A stretch of DNA of 64,000 bases, taken from NCBI GenBank assembly GCA_934597725.1, contig CAKTSK010000004.1, positions 36,829 through 100,828 of the forward strand. Direction: 5' to 3'. Origin of the DNA: an uncultured Eubacteriales bacterium. GTDB taxonomy: Bacteria > Bacillota > Clostridia > Oscillospirales > Oscillospiraceae. The position numbers were made by a program, and so were the translations under genes. The notes under the pieces are model-generated. The model did no database searches. It was given only the letters and a program-made list of their open reading frames with translations, and was not told the origin of the DNA. The first letter of the stretch is position 1, and each line of letters opens with the position of its first letter. Below are positions 49,628-59,555 of the stretch, in pieces.

Positions 49628-50128
49628 TCAGGCGTGCTTCAGCTTGTCGATGTGGTTGAGCAGGGCCTGGGTACACTGGCCGGTGAAGAAGCCGGTGACG
49701 AGGGCGGCCAGCAGCAGCACGGGGGCGTACCAGGCCAGGGCCGGCGTGCCGGAGATCCACACGGCCACGGCCAGCTGGCCGGCGTTGTGGCCCAGGGCGC
49801 CGAAGATGCTCATGATCCAGATCTGGTTGCGGGCCATGTGGGGCTTGAGCAGGGCCATGATCAGCCAGCACAGCAGGCCGCCGGCCAGGCTGTAGAGCAT
49901 CCCCATGACGTTGCCCACGATGAGGTTGCCCAGCACCACCCGCACCAGCAGGATGGCCCCGGCCTCCTTCCAGCCCAGGGTCCAGATGGCAAAGAGGGTG
50001 ATGACGTTGGCGATGCCCAGCTTCACCCCGGGCACGGCGATGGGCAGGGGGATCTGAGCTTCGATGAGAAAGACGATCATGGAGATGGCCGTGAGCATGG
50101 CCATGTTGGTGAGTTTTTTGATGTTCAT
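49628..50128 (-). CDS. Gx transporter family protein (heptaprenyl diphosphate synthase component I-like)
   Basis: 166 residues, about five membrane helices. The stretch VPGVKLGIANVITLFAIWTLGWKEAGAILLVRVVLGNLIVGNVMGMLYSLAGG is characteristic of this small integral membrane family, which resembles S components of ECF transporters; the prenyl synthase name is historical. It overlaps the NusG-II protein gene by 4 bases. This gene pair commonly accompanies FMN-binding/ApbE genes in anaerobes, but those are not adjacent here. Confidence 0.85.
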   Translation of the reverse strand: MNIKKLTNMAMLTAISMIVFLIEAQIPLPIAVPGVKLGIANVITLFAIWTLGWKEAGAILLVRVVLGNLIVGNVMGMLYSLAGGLLCWLIMALLKPHMARNQIWIMSIFGALGHNAGQLAVAVWISGTPALAWYAPVLLLAALVTGFFTGQCTQALLNHIDKLKHA

Positions 50129-50517
50129 TGTGTCACTCCGTCCAGCTGGTCGTCGCCATCGGGGGCGAGGACCTCAAGAATCAGCCCATTGGGCAGGCAG
50201 GCGATGGGGTCGGCGGTCTGGCTGGTGGGGCCTTTCTTCACGCAGACCTGGTCGGGGCAGCTGGCCTCGGTGACCTGCACCGCGCCGTCCTCGATGACCA
50301 CCACGTTGTAGCCGCCGCCGGGGGCGTCCAGCCGCAGGGTGCGGGGCTGGTCCAGGGGGTACAGGCCCACCTGCTGGCCGTTTTGGGTGATGCGCACCTG
50401 GGCGCCGGGCTGCCGGTGGGCAGACAGGAGCACCAGGCCGCCCACACACAGGGCGGCGATGAGGCCGATGAGAAGCAGCCAGAAGCCCAGGGGCTTGCCG
50501 GCGGGACGCTGGGACAT
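50125..50517 (-). CDS. NusG domain II-containing membrane-anchored protein
   Basis: 130 residues: one N-terminal membrane helix (about 11-31) and an exported beta domain of the NusG-II type (QVRITQNGQQVGLYPLD, GGYNVVVIEDGAVQVTEASCPDQVCVKKG, IACLPNGLILEV). The CPDQVC pair is the family hallmark. Function unknown. GGAGGTGTTCCC precedes the ATG at 50517. Confidence 0.88.
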   Translation of the reverse strand: MSQRPAGKPLGFWLLLIGLIAALCVGGLVLLSAHRQPGAQVRITQNGQQVGLYPLDQPRTLRLDAPGGGYNVVVIEDGAVQVTEASCPDQVCVKKGPTSQTADPIACLPNGLILEVLAPDGDDQLDGVTQ

Positions 50518-50550
50518 GGGAACACCTCCAGAACGCGGGTCGATACCGTT

Positions 50551-50579
50551 ATCTTACTGCATTCGCAAAAGAATAGCAA
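50551..50579 (-). promoter_or_regulatory. Promoter of the NusG-II/Gx gene pair
   Basis: Minus strand TTGCTA (50579-50574), 17 bases, TAAGAT (50556-50551), about 34 bases before the start. Confidence 0.65.
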
Positions 50580-50605
50580 GGGTTTTTCCCGGCGGCAGAT
50601 CCATC

Positions 50606-50634
50606 TTGACAAAGGTGGGGAAATAGGATATGAT
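50606..50634 (+). promoter_or_regulatory. Promoter of the P-type ATPase gene
   Basis: Perfect TTGACA (50606-50611), 17 bases, TATGAT (50629-50634). The expected start near 50641 lies just before the riboswitch. Confidence 0.9.
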
Positions 50635-50642
50635 AGCCCATG

Positions 50643-50737
50643 AAAAAAGGGAGTAGCTGGCACGCGCTGTCGTGCAGCCGCGGCGTCAATACACGGGCAG
50701 GTCTGCCCCGCTGCGGCTTGAAATGGCGAGACTTTTG
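50643..50737 (+). promoter_or_regulatory. yybP-ykoY (manganese) riboswitch
   Basis: The leader has the family landmarks in order: AAAAAGGGAGTAGC (L1), a P2 hairpin (GGCACG..CGTGC), CGGCGTCAATAC (L3), the P3 pair GCAGCGG-type arms around GGGCAGGTCTGCCC, and the closing GGCGAGACTTTTGG. AAAAG and CTTTT close P1. Members of this class bind Mn2+ and switch expression on; many control P-type ATPases or other Mn2+ exporters. Called by eye; a covariance search is decisive. Confidence 0.87.
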
Positions 50738-50784
50738 GATCAAGGTCCCGGAGTGGGCGTTGGGCAAAAGGACTCGTCTTTTTT
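50728..50784 (+). terminator. Riboswitch expression platform (alternative terminator)
   Basis: GAG-A-CTTTTG (50728-50737), the 3' strand of aptamer helix P1, can pair with CAAAAG-GA-CTC (50765-50775), and TTTTTT follows at 50779-50784. This terminator and P1 exclude each other, so metal binding would prevent termination. A second overlapping fold (GGGCAAAAGGAC with GTCTTTTTTGTTGCCC) is also possible. Confidence 0.7.
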
Positions 50785-50821
50785 GTTGCCCGCCCCGGCG
50801 GGAAGAAAGGACGAACGCGGA

Positions 50822-53416
<2,595 letters not shown>

Positions 53417-53434
53417 GAAGCTGCCAAAATGCTG

Positions 53435-53469
53435 CGGCGGCCAGCCCCTCATGGGGCTGGCCGCCGTTT
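53435..53469 (+). terminator. Terminator of the P-type ATPase gene
   Basis: Perfect 14-bp stem (53435-53448 with 53453-53466), loop TCAT, followed by TTTGTGTTT. Confidence 0.9.
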
Positions 53470-53490
53470 GTGTTTCGGGGGCTGGGTCGG

Positions 53491-53814
53491 TCAGAGGACC
53501 TGGATGCTGGTGGCAGAGATCTGCGGGGGCAGGCTGGTGGTCATGACGCCGTTGTAGGTGATGCACAGGCACTGGCCCACCTGGTAGCAGCAGGCGTCAG
53601 GGGTGTTGACCCGCACCTGCTGGCAGGTGCTCAGGTCGCAGACCAGCAGGGCGTCGCAGAAAACCTCCAGCACCTGGGCGCGCATGGTGACGGAGTTGCT
53701 GGTGGTGCAGGAAGGCGTACTGCCGGGGCAGGGGGTGCAGGGATTGGGGGTGCAGGGATTGGGGGTGCTGCCGCAGCCGTAGTGGTGGCCGTACTGAGGA
53801 TAAGTGGTACACAT
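53491..53814 (-). CDS. Small cysteine-rich protein, possibly spore-surface
   Basis: 107 residues. The first 40 are Cys/Pro/Thr/Tyr/His-rich with a short repeat (TPNPCTPNPCTPCPGSTP); the rest is beta-like with paired Cys (VFCDALLVCDLSTCQQVRVNTPDACCYQVGQCLCITYNG). No signal peptide. Unknown function; composition is like spore coat or exosporium proteins. Upstream on the minus strand an AC then 17 bases then CATATCAT resembles a late sporulation (SigK-type) promoter, a weak hint. TAGGAGACGAC precedes the ATG. Confidence 0.75.
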   Translation of the reverse strand: MCTTYPQYGHHYGCGSTPNPCTPNPCTPCPGSTPSCTTSNSVTMRAQVLEVFCDALLVCDLSTCQQVRVNTPDACCYQVGQCLCITYNGVMTTSLPPQISATSIQVL

Positions 53815-53921
53815 AAACTGTCGTCTCCTAACATGATGATATGATTTTGGGCCCAGGACAGTCTATGGCATAACGGGGCGAAGGGTGACGAAGGAAAGGA
53901 CCGCACCCCCGCCGGGGGGGA

Positions 53922-54638
53922 TCAGCGGGCGACCACCTGAAAAATCTGGCTCCGGCGGTCCGTTCCCTGCTCGGTCTCTGCGAAAAGGATGATCTGCACC
54001 CGGTAAGTCTCTCCGGGCCAGCCTTGATAGCGGAGCGCACCGCCATAGTCGCGGCTGGTCTCTGTTCCGAAGGCCGGGGGACGCTGGGCATAGCGGAGGG
54101 CTTCCAGCCAAGCGCCGTTTTCCCAGTGCCAGACCGTCAGTTCTTCCACCCCAAGGGCAGTGACGGCACCCTGGCCGGAGAGGGCGAAGCGAAGGGAGAG
54201 GACCCCTTGCCCCACCGGTTCCACGCCCATGCTGTACCCGGCGATCTGGGCGCTGTCCACGGACTGCCAAGGGTCCTGGGGCGCAGCAAAGCTCCCCCGG
54301 GCGGCGGCAGGGAACACGGCCAGCGCCAGCAGGACCGCCGCCACGAGGACCCAGCGCAGGACCCGCCGGGGCCTCTTGGGCGGCGGGTCGGAGGTCTCCG
54401 GGTACAGCGGGGCAGAGAGGGACCGGTAGGTCTGGTCAAAGCGAGCCTTGGCGGCAGTGGGGTCAAAGGGCGGTTCGGCAGAGGCTTCCCGGCGGTCCAG
54501 TTCTTCCAGCAGTTGGGTCAGCCGGTGGTAGTCGCTCTCCTCCGGGTCCAGCAGGTCCGCCCGGACGGCGGCTTGCAGGGCCTCGGTGGTCATTTCTTTG
54601 GGATCAGTCTCTTGCTTTTTTGGGGGGCTTGCTGCCAT
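53922..54638 (-). CDS. Anti-sigma-like membrane protein
   Basis: 238 residues: a cytoplasmic N-terminal region of about 90 residues, one membrane helix (about 92-112, WVLVAAVLLALAVFPAAA), and an exported C-terminal domain of about 120 residues (WHWENGAWLEALRYAQRPPAF, YRVQIILFAE). It starts 35 bases inside the sigma factor gene, the classic arrangement of a sigma factor and its membrane anti-sigma. No zinc anti-sigma motif (HxxxCxxC) is visible, so this is by context. GGAGGGAGCC lies upstream of the ATG. Confidence 0.72.
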   Translation of the reverse strand: MAASPPKKQETDPKEMTTEALQAAVRADLLDPEESDYHRLTQLLEELDRREASAEPPFDPTAAKARFDQTYRSLSAPLYPETSDPPPKRPRRVLRWVLVAAVLLALAVFPAAARGSFAAPQDPWQSVDSAQIAGYSMGVEPVGQGVLSLRFALSGQGAVTALGVEELTVWHWENGAWLEALRYAQRPPAFGTETSRDYGGALRYQGWPGETYRVQIILFAETEQGTDRRSQIFQVVAR

Positions 54639-55203
54639 CCTGTGGCTCCCTCCTTTCCTCGGGGGCTGGCGGTGGGGCCGCCTGTTGGTTCTGGCGGGCC
54701 AGGGCGGCCCGGAGTTTTTGGCGGACCCGCTGCATCCGCTTTTGGCAGGCCCAGAGAGAACAGCCCAGCTCAGCGGCGGTGTCGAGGTAGCTCTTTCCCT
54801 CGAAGGCGATCCGCTGGAGCAGGCGCAGCTCCTCCGGTTTCAGGACCTGCCGGAGAAGGGCATGGGTCTCTGCCAGGGCTTCTGCATCCTCCAGGGCCAT
54901 GCTGACGGCGTTGTGAGGTCCGGCGGGGTCGCAGCTCTCCTCCAGCGAGAGGAACCGGCGGCGCTGGGCTGTCCGGTCCCGGAAGTAATGTAAGGTTTTG
55001 TACTTGGCGGTTTTCAGCAGCCAGCGCTCGGGGTGTTCTGCCTGGATCAGCAGCGCCAGGTTTCCCAGCGCGGCCAGGAAGGTGTCCTGGACGATCTCTT
55101 CCGCTGCATGGGGATCGTGTACCGCAGAGGCAACATAGCGGCAGAGCTTGGGGAACCAGGTTTCGTAGAGTTGCTGAAAAAAAGCCTCCTGCATGTGCTC
55201 CAT
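54604..55203 (-). CDS. ECF-type sigma-70 family RNA polymerase sigma factor
   Basis: 199 residues. Region 2 (FFQQLYETWFPKLCRYVASAVHDPHAAEEIVQDTFLAAL and LLKTAKYKTLHYFRDR) and region 4 (LKPEELRLLQRIAFEGKSYLDTAAELGCSLWACQKRMQRVRQKLRAAL) mark a sigma factor of the ECF group. The start at 55203 (MEHMQEAF) follows AAAGGAACG. The C-terminal tail is Gln/Pro/Lys-rich and overlaps the next gene. The signal is unknown; a divergent lipoprotein gene may be a target. Confidence 0.85.
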   Translation of the reverse strand: MEHMQEAFFQQLYETWFPKLCRYVASAVHDPHAAEEIVQDTFLAALGNLALLIQAEHPERWLLKTAKYKTLHYFRDRTAQRRRFLSLEESCDPAGPHNAVSMALEDAEALAETHALLRQVLKPEELRLLQRIAFEGKSYLDTAAELGCSLWACQKRMQRVRQKLRAALARQNQQAAPPPAPEERREPQDGSKPPKKARD

Positions 55204-55248
55204 CTGTCTCGTTCCTTTGTCTGTCTCAACTGTGCGGGGATTTCCTCC

Positions 55249-55277
55249 AGTGTACCGGATGGGGCGCGCGGAAGCAA
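55249..55277 (-). promoter_or_regulatory. Promoter of the ECF sigma operon
   Basis: Minus strand TTGCTT (55277-55272), 17 bases, TACACT (55254-55249), about 46 bases before the start. Confidence 0.55.
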
Positions 55278-55391
55278 GGATATGAAAAAAATAGGGCGAA
55301 AAATGTCCGTTTCTCCTCTTTCCGGGAATCAATAGACAGAAGGACAGACCTGTCCGGGGTCTGCCGGATCAAATGGGAAGGAGGGAGTTTG

Positions 55392-55787
55392 ATGAGACCC
55401 AAAGGGATGGTTTTGGCACTGGGCCTGTGTCTGCTGCTGACAGCCTGCCAGGGACAGACCGATCCGGCGGAGATCCAGGTCACGGAGTTACAGCACGGCA
55501 CGGTGCGTACCACGACCAACAGCGAGATCACTGGCGCGGCCGACCCGGAACAGGGGACCTGGCTGCAATTCACGGTGCAGAATCGCGGCGAAGACAGCAT
55601 CCTGCTGGCCCAGGGGCGGGACACCGCCCACGGCGTGACCGTGCCCCCGGGAGAGACGGGCCGTCTCACCGCCGCGCTGGATGTCCGGACTGCGGACTAT
55701 ACGTTCCAAATCTACCCCGCGACCCCGGGGACCTGCCTGTCGGCAGCGTATACCCTGGTCCAGAGCAGCACGGACCCCGCCGGATGA
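55392..55787 (+). CDS. Small lipoprotein of unknown function
   Basis: 131 residues. N-terminus MRPKGMVLALGLCLLLTACQG with lipobox LTAC (Cys19), then a beta-rich exported domain (TWLQFTVQNRGEDSILLAQGRD, VPPGETGRLTAALDV, YTFQIYPATPG). No family recognised. GGAGGGAG precedes the ATG at 55392. Divergent from the sigma/anti-sigma pair with a 188-base spacer. Confidence 0.8.
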   Translation: MRPKGMVLALGLCLLLTACQGQTDPAEIQVTELQHGTVRTTTNSEITGAADPEQGTWLQFTVQNRGEDSILLAQGRDTAHGVTVPPGETGRLTAALDVRTADYTFQIYPATPGTCLSAAYTLVQSSTDPAG

Positions 55788-55801
55788 TCCGGCAAAAGAA
55801 T

Positions 55802-55844
55802 CGCGCCCCCGCAGCCGCCCGGAAGGGCGCGCTGCGGGGGCGCG
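55802..55844 (-). terminator. Terminator of the 47-residue gene
   Basis: Perfect 14-bp stem (55802-55815 with 55831-55844) with, on the minus strand, ATTCTTTT after it. It lies seven bases after the stop at 55851. Confidence 0.82.
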
Positions 55845-55850
55845 GTGGGT

Positions 55851-55994
55851 TCAGGTGCCGGGCTGGCCGCCGTTGTTGGTGTTGCCGGCGTTGCCCAGCA
55901 GGCTGCCCTTGTCGCTGACAGGAGACGCACCGGCGCTGCGCTTGCCCTCCTGGCGGCGCTGGCGGGTGGCCTTGGGGTCCTTTTTCTGTGCCAT
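55851..55994 (-). CDS. 47-residue basic small protein
   Basis: MAQKKDPKATRQRRQEGKRS at the start, then a Gly/Asn-rich tail (SLLGNAGNTNNGGQPGT). AAAGGAGAGG lies eight bases upstream of the ATG and a strong terminator follows the stop, so it has the marks of a real single gene. Very basic N-terminal half, perhaps nucleic-acid- or membrane-associated. Family not recognised. Confidence 0.72.
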   Translation of the reverse strand: MAQKKDPKATRQRRQEGKRSAGASPVSDKGSLLGNAGNTNNGGQPGT

Positions 55995-56056
55995 GAGATC
56001 CTCTCCTTTCTGCTGAGGTCCCGGTTAGTATACCCCCTTTTTCCCTGGGGATTCCC

Positions 56057-56085
56057 TTGACGGGACCAAAAGTCCATGCAATAAT
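56057..56085 (+). promoter_or_regulatory. Candidate promoter of the two-component system
   Basis: TTGACG (56057-56062), 17 bases, AATAAT (56080-56085). The leader holds an inverted repeat GGTATG-ctgac-CATACC (56136-56152), about 30 bases before the start, which may bind the regulator or fold in RNA. Confidence 0.5.
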
Positions 56086-56181
56086 GAACAAACAGAAAAC
56101 TTTTTTCTGTGGGCAGGATTTGTTCAAAAACCTTTGGTATGCTGACCATACCGTGATTTTTTAGGGAAAGTAGGTGCCGCA

Positions 56182-56868
56182 ATGGCCAGAAAGGTACTCA
56201 TCGTGGAGGACGAGAGCAACATCGCCGAGCTTATCAACCTCTATCTGAAAAAGGAAGGCTATGAAACCATGGTCGCCGAGGACGGCGGCAAGGCGCTGGA
56301 ACTGTACCGCCTGTTCCGCCCGGACCTGGTGCTGCTGGACATCATGCTGCCGGTGATGGACGGCTGGGCGGTGTGCGCCAAGATCCGGGAGACCGACAAG
56401 ACCCCCATCATCATGCTCACCGCCAAGGGCGAGACCATCGACAAGGTGGCCGGGCTGGAAATGGGCGCCGACGACTACATCGTCAAGCCCTTTGAAATGA
56501 AGGAGCTGCTGGCCCGGGTCCACGCGGTGCTGCGCCGGCTGGGGACCGACGAGACCAAGGCCCGCTGCCTGACCTTCGACGGCATGGTCATCAACCTGGA
56601 CTCCTACGAGCTGGAGGTCCGGGGCAAGCGGGTGGACACGCCCCCCAAGGAATTGGAACTGCTCTTCCACCTGGCCTCCTCCCCCAACCGGGTCTTTACC
56701 CGCAACCAGCTGCTGGACGAGGTGTGGGGCTTTGACTACTTCGGCGACTCCCGGACCGTAGACGTCCACATCAAGCGCCTGCGGGAAAAGCTGGAAGGGG
56801 TCAGCGACCAGTGGTCCCTGAAAACCGTGTGGGGCGTGGGCTATAAGTTCGAGCTGCACAACGGATGA
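56182..56868 (+). CDS. OmpR-family response regulator
   Basis: 228 residues: receiver domain with Asp53 in VLLDIMLPVMDG, Thr in MLTAKG and Lys in IVKPFEMKEL, and a C-terminal winged helix (about 135-225; TPPKELELLFHLASSPNRVFTRNQLLDEVWGFDYFGDSRTVDVHIKRLREKLEG). It overlaps the kinase gene by 4 bases. Target genes are not evident. Confidence 0.94.
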   Translation: MARKVLIVEDESNIAELINLYLKKEGYETMVAEDGGKALELYRLFRPDLVLLDIMLPVMDGWAVCAKIRETDKTPIIMLTAKGETIDKVAGLEMGADDYIVKPFEMKELLARVHAVLRRLGTDETKARCLTFDGMVINLDSYELEVRGKRVDTPPKELELLFHLASSPNRVFTRNQLLDEVWGFDYFGDSRTVDVHIKRLREKLEGVSDQWSLKTVWGVGYKFELHNG

Positions 56869-58349
56869 CCATGAAAAAAACCAAAAGCATGTACCTGCGT
56901 CAGGTCACCATGACCCTGGGGCTCATCACCCTGTGCATGGCCCTGCTGGGGGCGGGCTTCTTCTCCTTGTCCTACCGGCACCAGCTGGAGGAGATCAAGG
57001 CAACCCTCAACCGCAATGCAGGCTTCATTTCCAGCTATGCCAACGCAGCCATCACCAAGGGCGACACCCTCACCGGCGAGGATTTCATCGGCTACATCCG
57101 CTCGGCGGTGCTGCTCACCGACACCACCGTGCTGGTGTGCGACCCCGAGGGCCGGGTCCTGTGCGCCGCCGGGGGGAACCTGGACCGGGAGACCTTCACC
57201 ATCCCCCTGCAGCAGGTGCAGGTGCCCAACTGGGCGGTGAACCAGCTGGTGAAAAAGGGCAGCTACAGCGGCATGACCACCTTCAACCAGCTCCTCTCCG
57301 GCCGGTGCTACGTCACCGGGCAGCTCCTCTCCCCCCTGATCCAGGACCCGGAGACGGGCGAGCTGGTCTCCTCCGGCCTGCCCACGGGGCTGCTGTTCGT
57401 GGCCGCCGACACCACGGCGGTGCTGGACTTTTTGCAGAGTACGTTCCAGCTCTTCTTCGTCACCGCCGTGGCGGTGCTGCTCATCTCCCTGGTCATCTGC
57501 TCCATCACCGTGCAGAAGATGGTGGACCCCCTGAAAGGCGTGTGCGCCTTTGCCCACAAGTTCGCCCACGGAGAGGTGGACACCCGCATCACCGAGTACG
57601 CCAACCGGGGGGACGAGATCGGAGAGCTGGCCGCCGCCTTCAACGCCATGGCCGACTCCCTGGCCCAGGCCGAGCAGAAGCGCAGCGAGTTCGTGGCCAA
57701 CGTCTCCCACGAGCTCAAGACCCCCATGACCACCATCGCCGGCTTTGCCGACGGCATCCTGGACGGGACCATCCCGCCGGAAAAGGAGCGGGAGTCGTTA
57801 CAGGTGATCTCCTCCGAGACCCGGCGGCTGTCCCGGCTGGTGCGGCGGATGCTGGAGCTGTCCCGGCTGCAATCCTCCGAGCGGGTGGCCGCCCAGGAGC
57901 AGTTCGACGCGGCAGAGGTGCTGCTGCGGGTGCTGGTGAGCCTGGAAGCCAAGATCACCGAAAAGGAGCTGGACGTGCAGACCGAGCTGCCCGACGGCCC
58001 GGTGATGGTCTGGGGCGACCCGGACGCGGTGACCCAGGTGTGCTACAACCTGCTGGACAACGCCGTGAAGTTTGCCGTGCCCCAGGGGCGGCTGTCCCTG
58101 CGGATCACCACCAAGGGCGGCAAGGCGTACATCGCCATCGGCAACGAGGGCGAGACCATCCCGCCCCAGCAGCTGAGCCACATCTTCGACCGGTTCCACA
58201 AGGCCGATACCTCCCGCTCCACCCACAAGGACGGGGTGGGGCTGGGGCTGTACATCGTCAAGACCCTGCTCAACACCTATAAAGAGGACATCACCGTCAC
58301 CAGCCAGGACGGGTTTACCGAGTTCACCTTCACCCTCTCGGAAGTATAA
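56865..58349 (+). CDS. Sensor histidine kinase with HAMP domain
   Basis: 494 residues: membrane helix near 17-38, an extracytoplasmic domain of about 160 residues, a second helix near 195-220, HAMP, dimerization domain with phosphoacceptor His282 in FVANVSHELKTPMTTIAGFADGI, and an ATPase domain with NLLDNAVKF, the G-rich VGLGLYIVKTLLN and an F box. Partner of the upstream regulator. The start ATG at 56865 overlaps it; ATG at 56871 is an alternative. Confidence 0.93.
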   Translation: MTMKKTKSMYLRQVTMTLGLITLCMALLGAGFFSLSYRHQLEEIKATLNRNAGFISSYANAAITKGDTLTGEDFIGYIRSAVLLTDTTVLVCDPEGRVLCAAGGNLDRETFTIPLQQVQVPNWAVNQLVKKGSYSGMTTFNQLLSGRCYVTGQLLSPLIQDPETGELVSSGLPTGLLFVAADTTAVLDFLQSTFQLFFVTAVAVLLISLVICSITVQKMVDPLKGVCAFAHKFAHGEVDTRITEYANRGDEIGELAAAFNAMADSLAQAEQKRSEFVANVSHELKTPMTTIAGFADGILDGTIPPEKERESLQVISSETRRLSRLVRRMLELSRLQSSERVAAQEQFDAAEVLLRVLVSLEAKITEKELDVQTELPDGPVMVWGDPDAVTQVCYNLLDNAVKFAVPQGRLSLRITTKGGKAYIAIGNEGETIPPQQLSHIFDRFHKADTSRSTHKDGVGLGLYIVKTLLNTYKEDITVTSQDGFTEFTFTLSEV

Positions 58350-58372
58350 CGACCAGAAAAGGAGCGTACCCC

Positions 58373-59086
58373 ATGAAAAGCCAACTTGCCGCCTATCTGA
58401 ACCTGCACAACCACCCGGTGGCCCTGTGCAAAGCCGCCCAGCCGCCGGAGGGCGGCCGGTCCTTCCCGCCGGGCCAGCGGGGCTGCGTGATCAGCCTGCT
58501 GGCCGCCGCGGCGGGAGGCGAGACCACCTGGGTCAGCCGGGACACCGTCTCCTGCGTCGGGGGCCGGGTGGGGACCGGCTTCTGCGCCCCGGACCCGGAG
58601 CAGATGGGCCTGCACCTCTCCGCCGGGGGACCGGCGGTGGGCGGGCTGTTCTACAAGCAGACGCCGGAGCTGGCCCAGTGCTACGTCCGGCAGCTGCCGG
58701 GGATCGCCGCCGGCCAGGTCCTGGTGATGAAGCCCCTGGACGACGTGGCCCCGGAGGAGCCGGTGGAAGCGGTGGTCTTTCTGGTGGACCCGGACCAGCT
58801 TTCCGGGCTGGTCACCCTGGCCAGCTACGACCAGCCGGTGCAGGACACGGTGCAGATCAAGTTCGGCGCGGGCTGCGTCCAGGCGCTGCTGTATCCCCTG
58901 GCCGACGGGGAGGCGGGCCGGAACACCTGCACCATCGGCCTGACCGATCCCTCGGCCCGGCGGTGGGTGGGCCGGGAGGAGCTGTCCTTCGCCCTGCCCT
59001 ATGCCCGCTTTCTGGAGCTGGAGGAGAAGGCGGCGGAGAGCTTTCTGTCCAAAGGGATCTGGCAGTGGGTGCGGGACCGGACGTGA
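58373..59086 (+). CDS. DUF169 family protein
   Basis: 237 residues. PVALCKAAQPPEG near the N-terminus, CVISLLAAAAGGETTWVSRDTVSCVGGRVGTGF, and the C-terminal FLSKGIWQWVRDR match the DUF169 pattern, with several Cys that may bind a metal or cofactor. Function unknown. AAAAGGAGCG precedes the ATG, 23 bases after the kinase stop, so it may belong to that operon. A terminator follows. Confidence 0.8.
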   Translation: MKSQLAAYLNLHNHPVALCKAAQPPEGGRSFPPGQRGCVISLLAAAAGGETTWVSRDTVSCVGGRVGTGFCAPDPEQMGLHLSAGGPAVGGLFYKQTPELAQCYVRQLPGIAAGQVLVMKPLDDVAPEEPVEAVVFLVDPDQLSGLVTLASYDQPVQDTVQIKFGAGCVQALLYPLADGEAGRNTCTIGLTDPSARRWVGREELSFALPYARFLELEEKAAESFLSKGIWQWVRDRT

Positions 59087-59101
59087 AGGGAGGCCGGCCC
59101 G

Positions 59102-59138
59102 TTGGGAGGAACTTCGTAAGGAAGTTCCTCCCAAAACT
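59102..59138 (+). terminator. Terminator after the DUF169 gene
   Basis: Perfect 14-bp stem (59102-59115 with 59121-59134), loop GTAAG, then AACTTTTG. It marks the left edge of the lower-GC island. Confidence 0.85.
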
Positions 59139-59175
59139 TTTGTGAAGTCAGCCCGTGTGTATTTAAATTGCAGGT

Positions 59176-59432
59176 AAATTCAATATATCGGAGGACTACA
59201 ATAGCACCGTCGTTGAAGCCTCTGAGATGCAAGCCGTCAATGTTAAGAGTTTCCTGAAAATTGTAAAGAAGCACACCGATTCGTCAAAGTTGACCCCCAG
59301 TTTCTGCATGAGTTTGTAAAAAAGGTTGTTGCCTATGAAACTGACAAATCCAGCGGCCACCGCGTACAATGGGTAGATGTACATTACAATTTTATTAGGG
59401 AAATTGATTTTTCCCCGGAATATCGCAGGTAA
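59176..59432 (+). pseudogene. C-terminal remnant of a serine recombinase, frameshifted
   Basis: The frame from 59176 reads KFNISEDYNSTVVEASEMQ and FLKIVKKHTDSSKLTP, then continues in the next frame as QFLHEFVKKVVAYETDKSSG and VDVHYNFIREIDFSPEYRR to a stop at 59432. This is the end of a large serine recombinase as found on clostridial conjugative elements. The switch lies in a run of five C at about 59293-59297, where one more C would restore the frame. The catalytic N-terminal domain is absent. Positions 59433-59555 show nothing recognisable. Confidence 0.82.
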
Positions 59433-59555
59433 AAGCAGTAACCGCATGGAACAGCTTGTCCTGCCCCAAGTCCATACTGATCAGTGCCAGATGTTCGCCT
59501 ATCTCCAGAAACGGAGCGCTGCCCCCAGGTAATCCAGAACTTCATCCGAGCCGGG

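Noticed and set aside
53735..53775. Short tandem units of about 15 bases, considered as CRISPR-like.
   Set aside because: No unique spacers between them; they encode TPNPC repeats within a gene.
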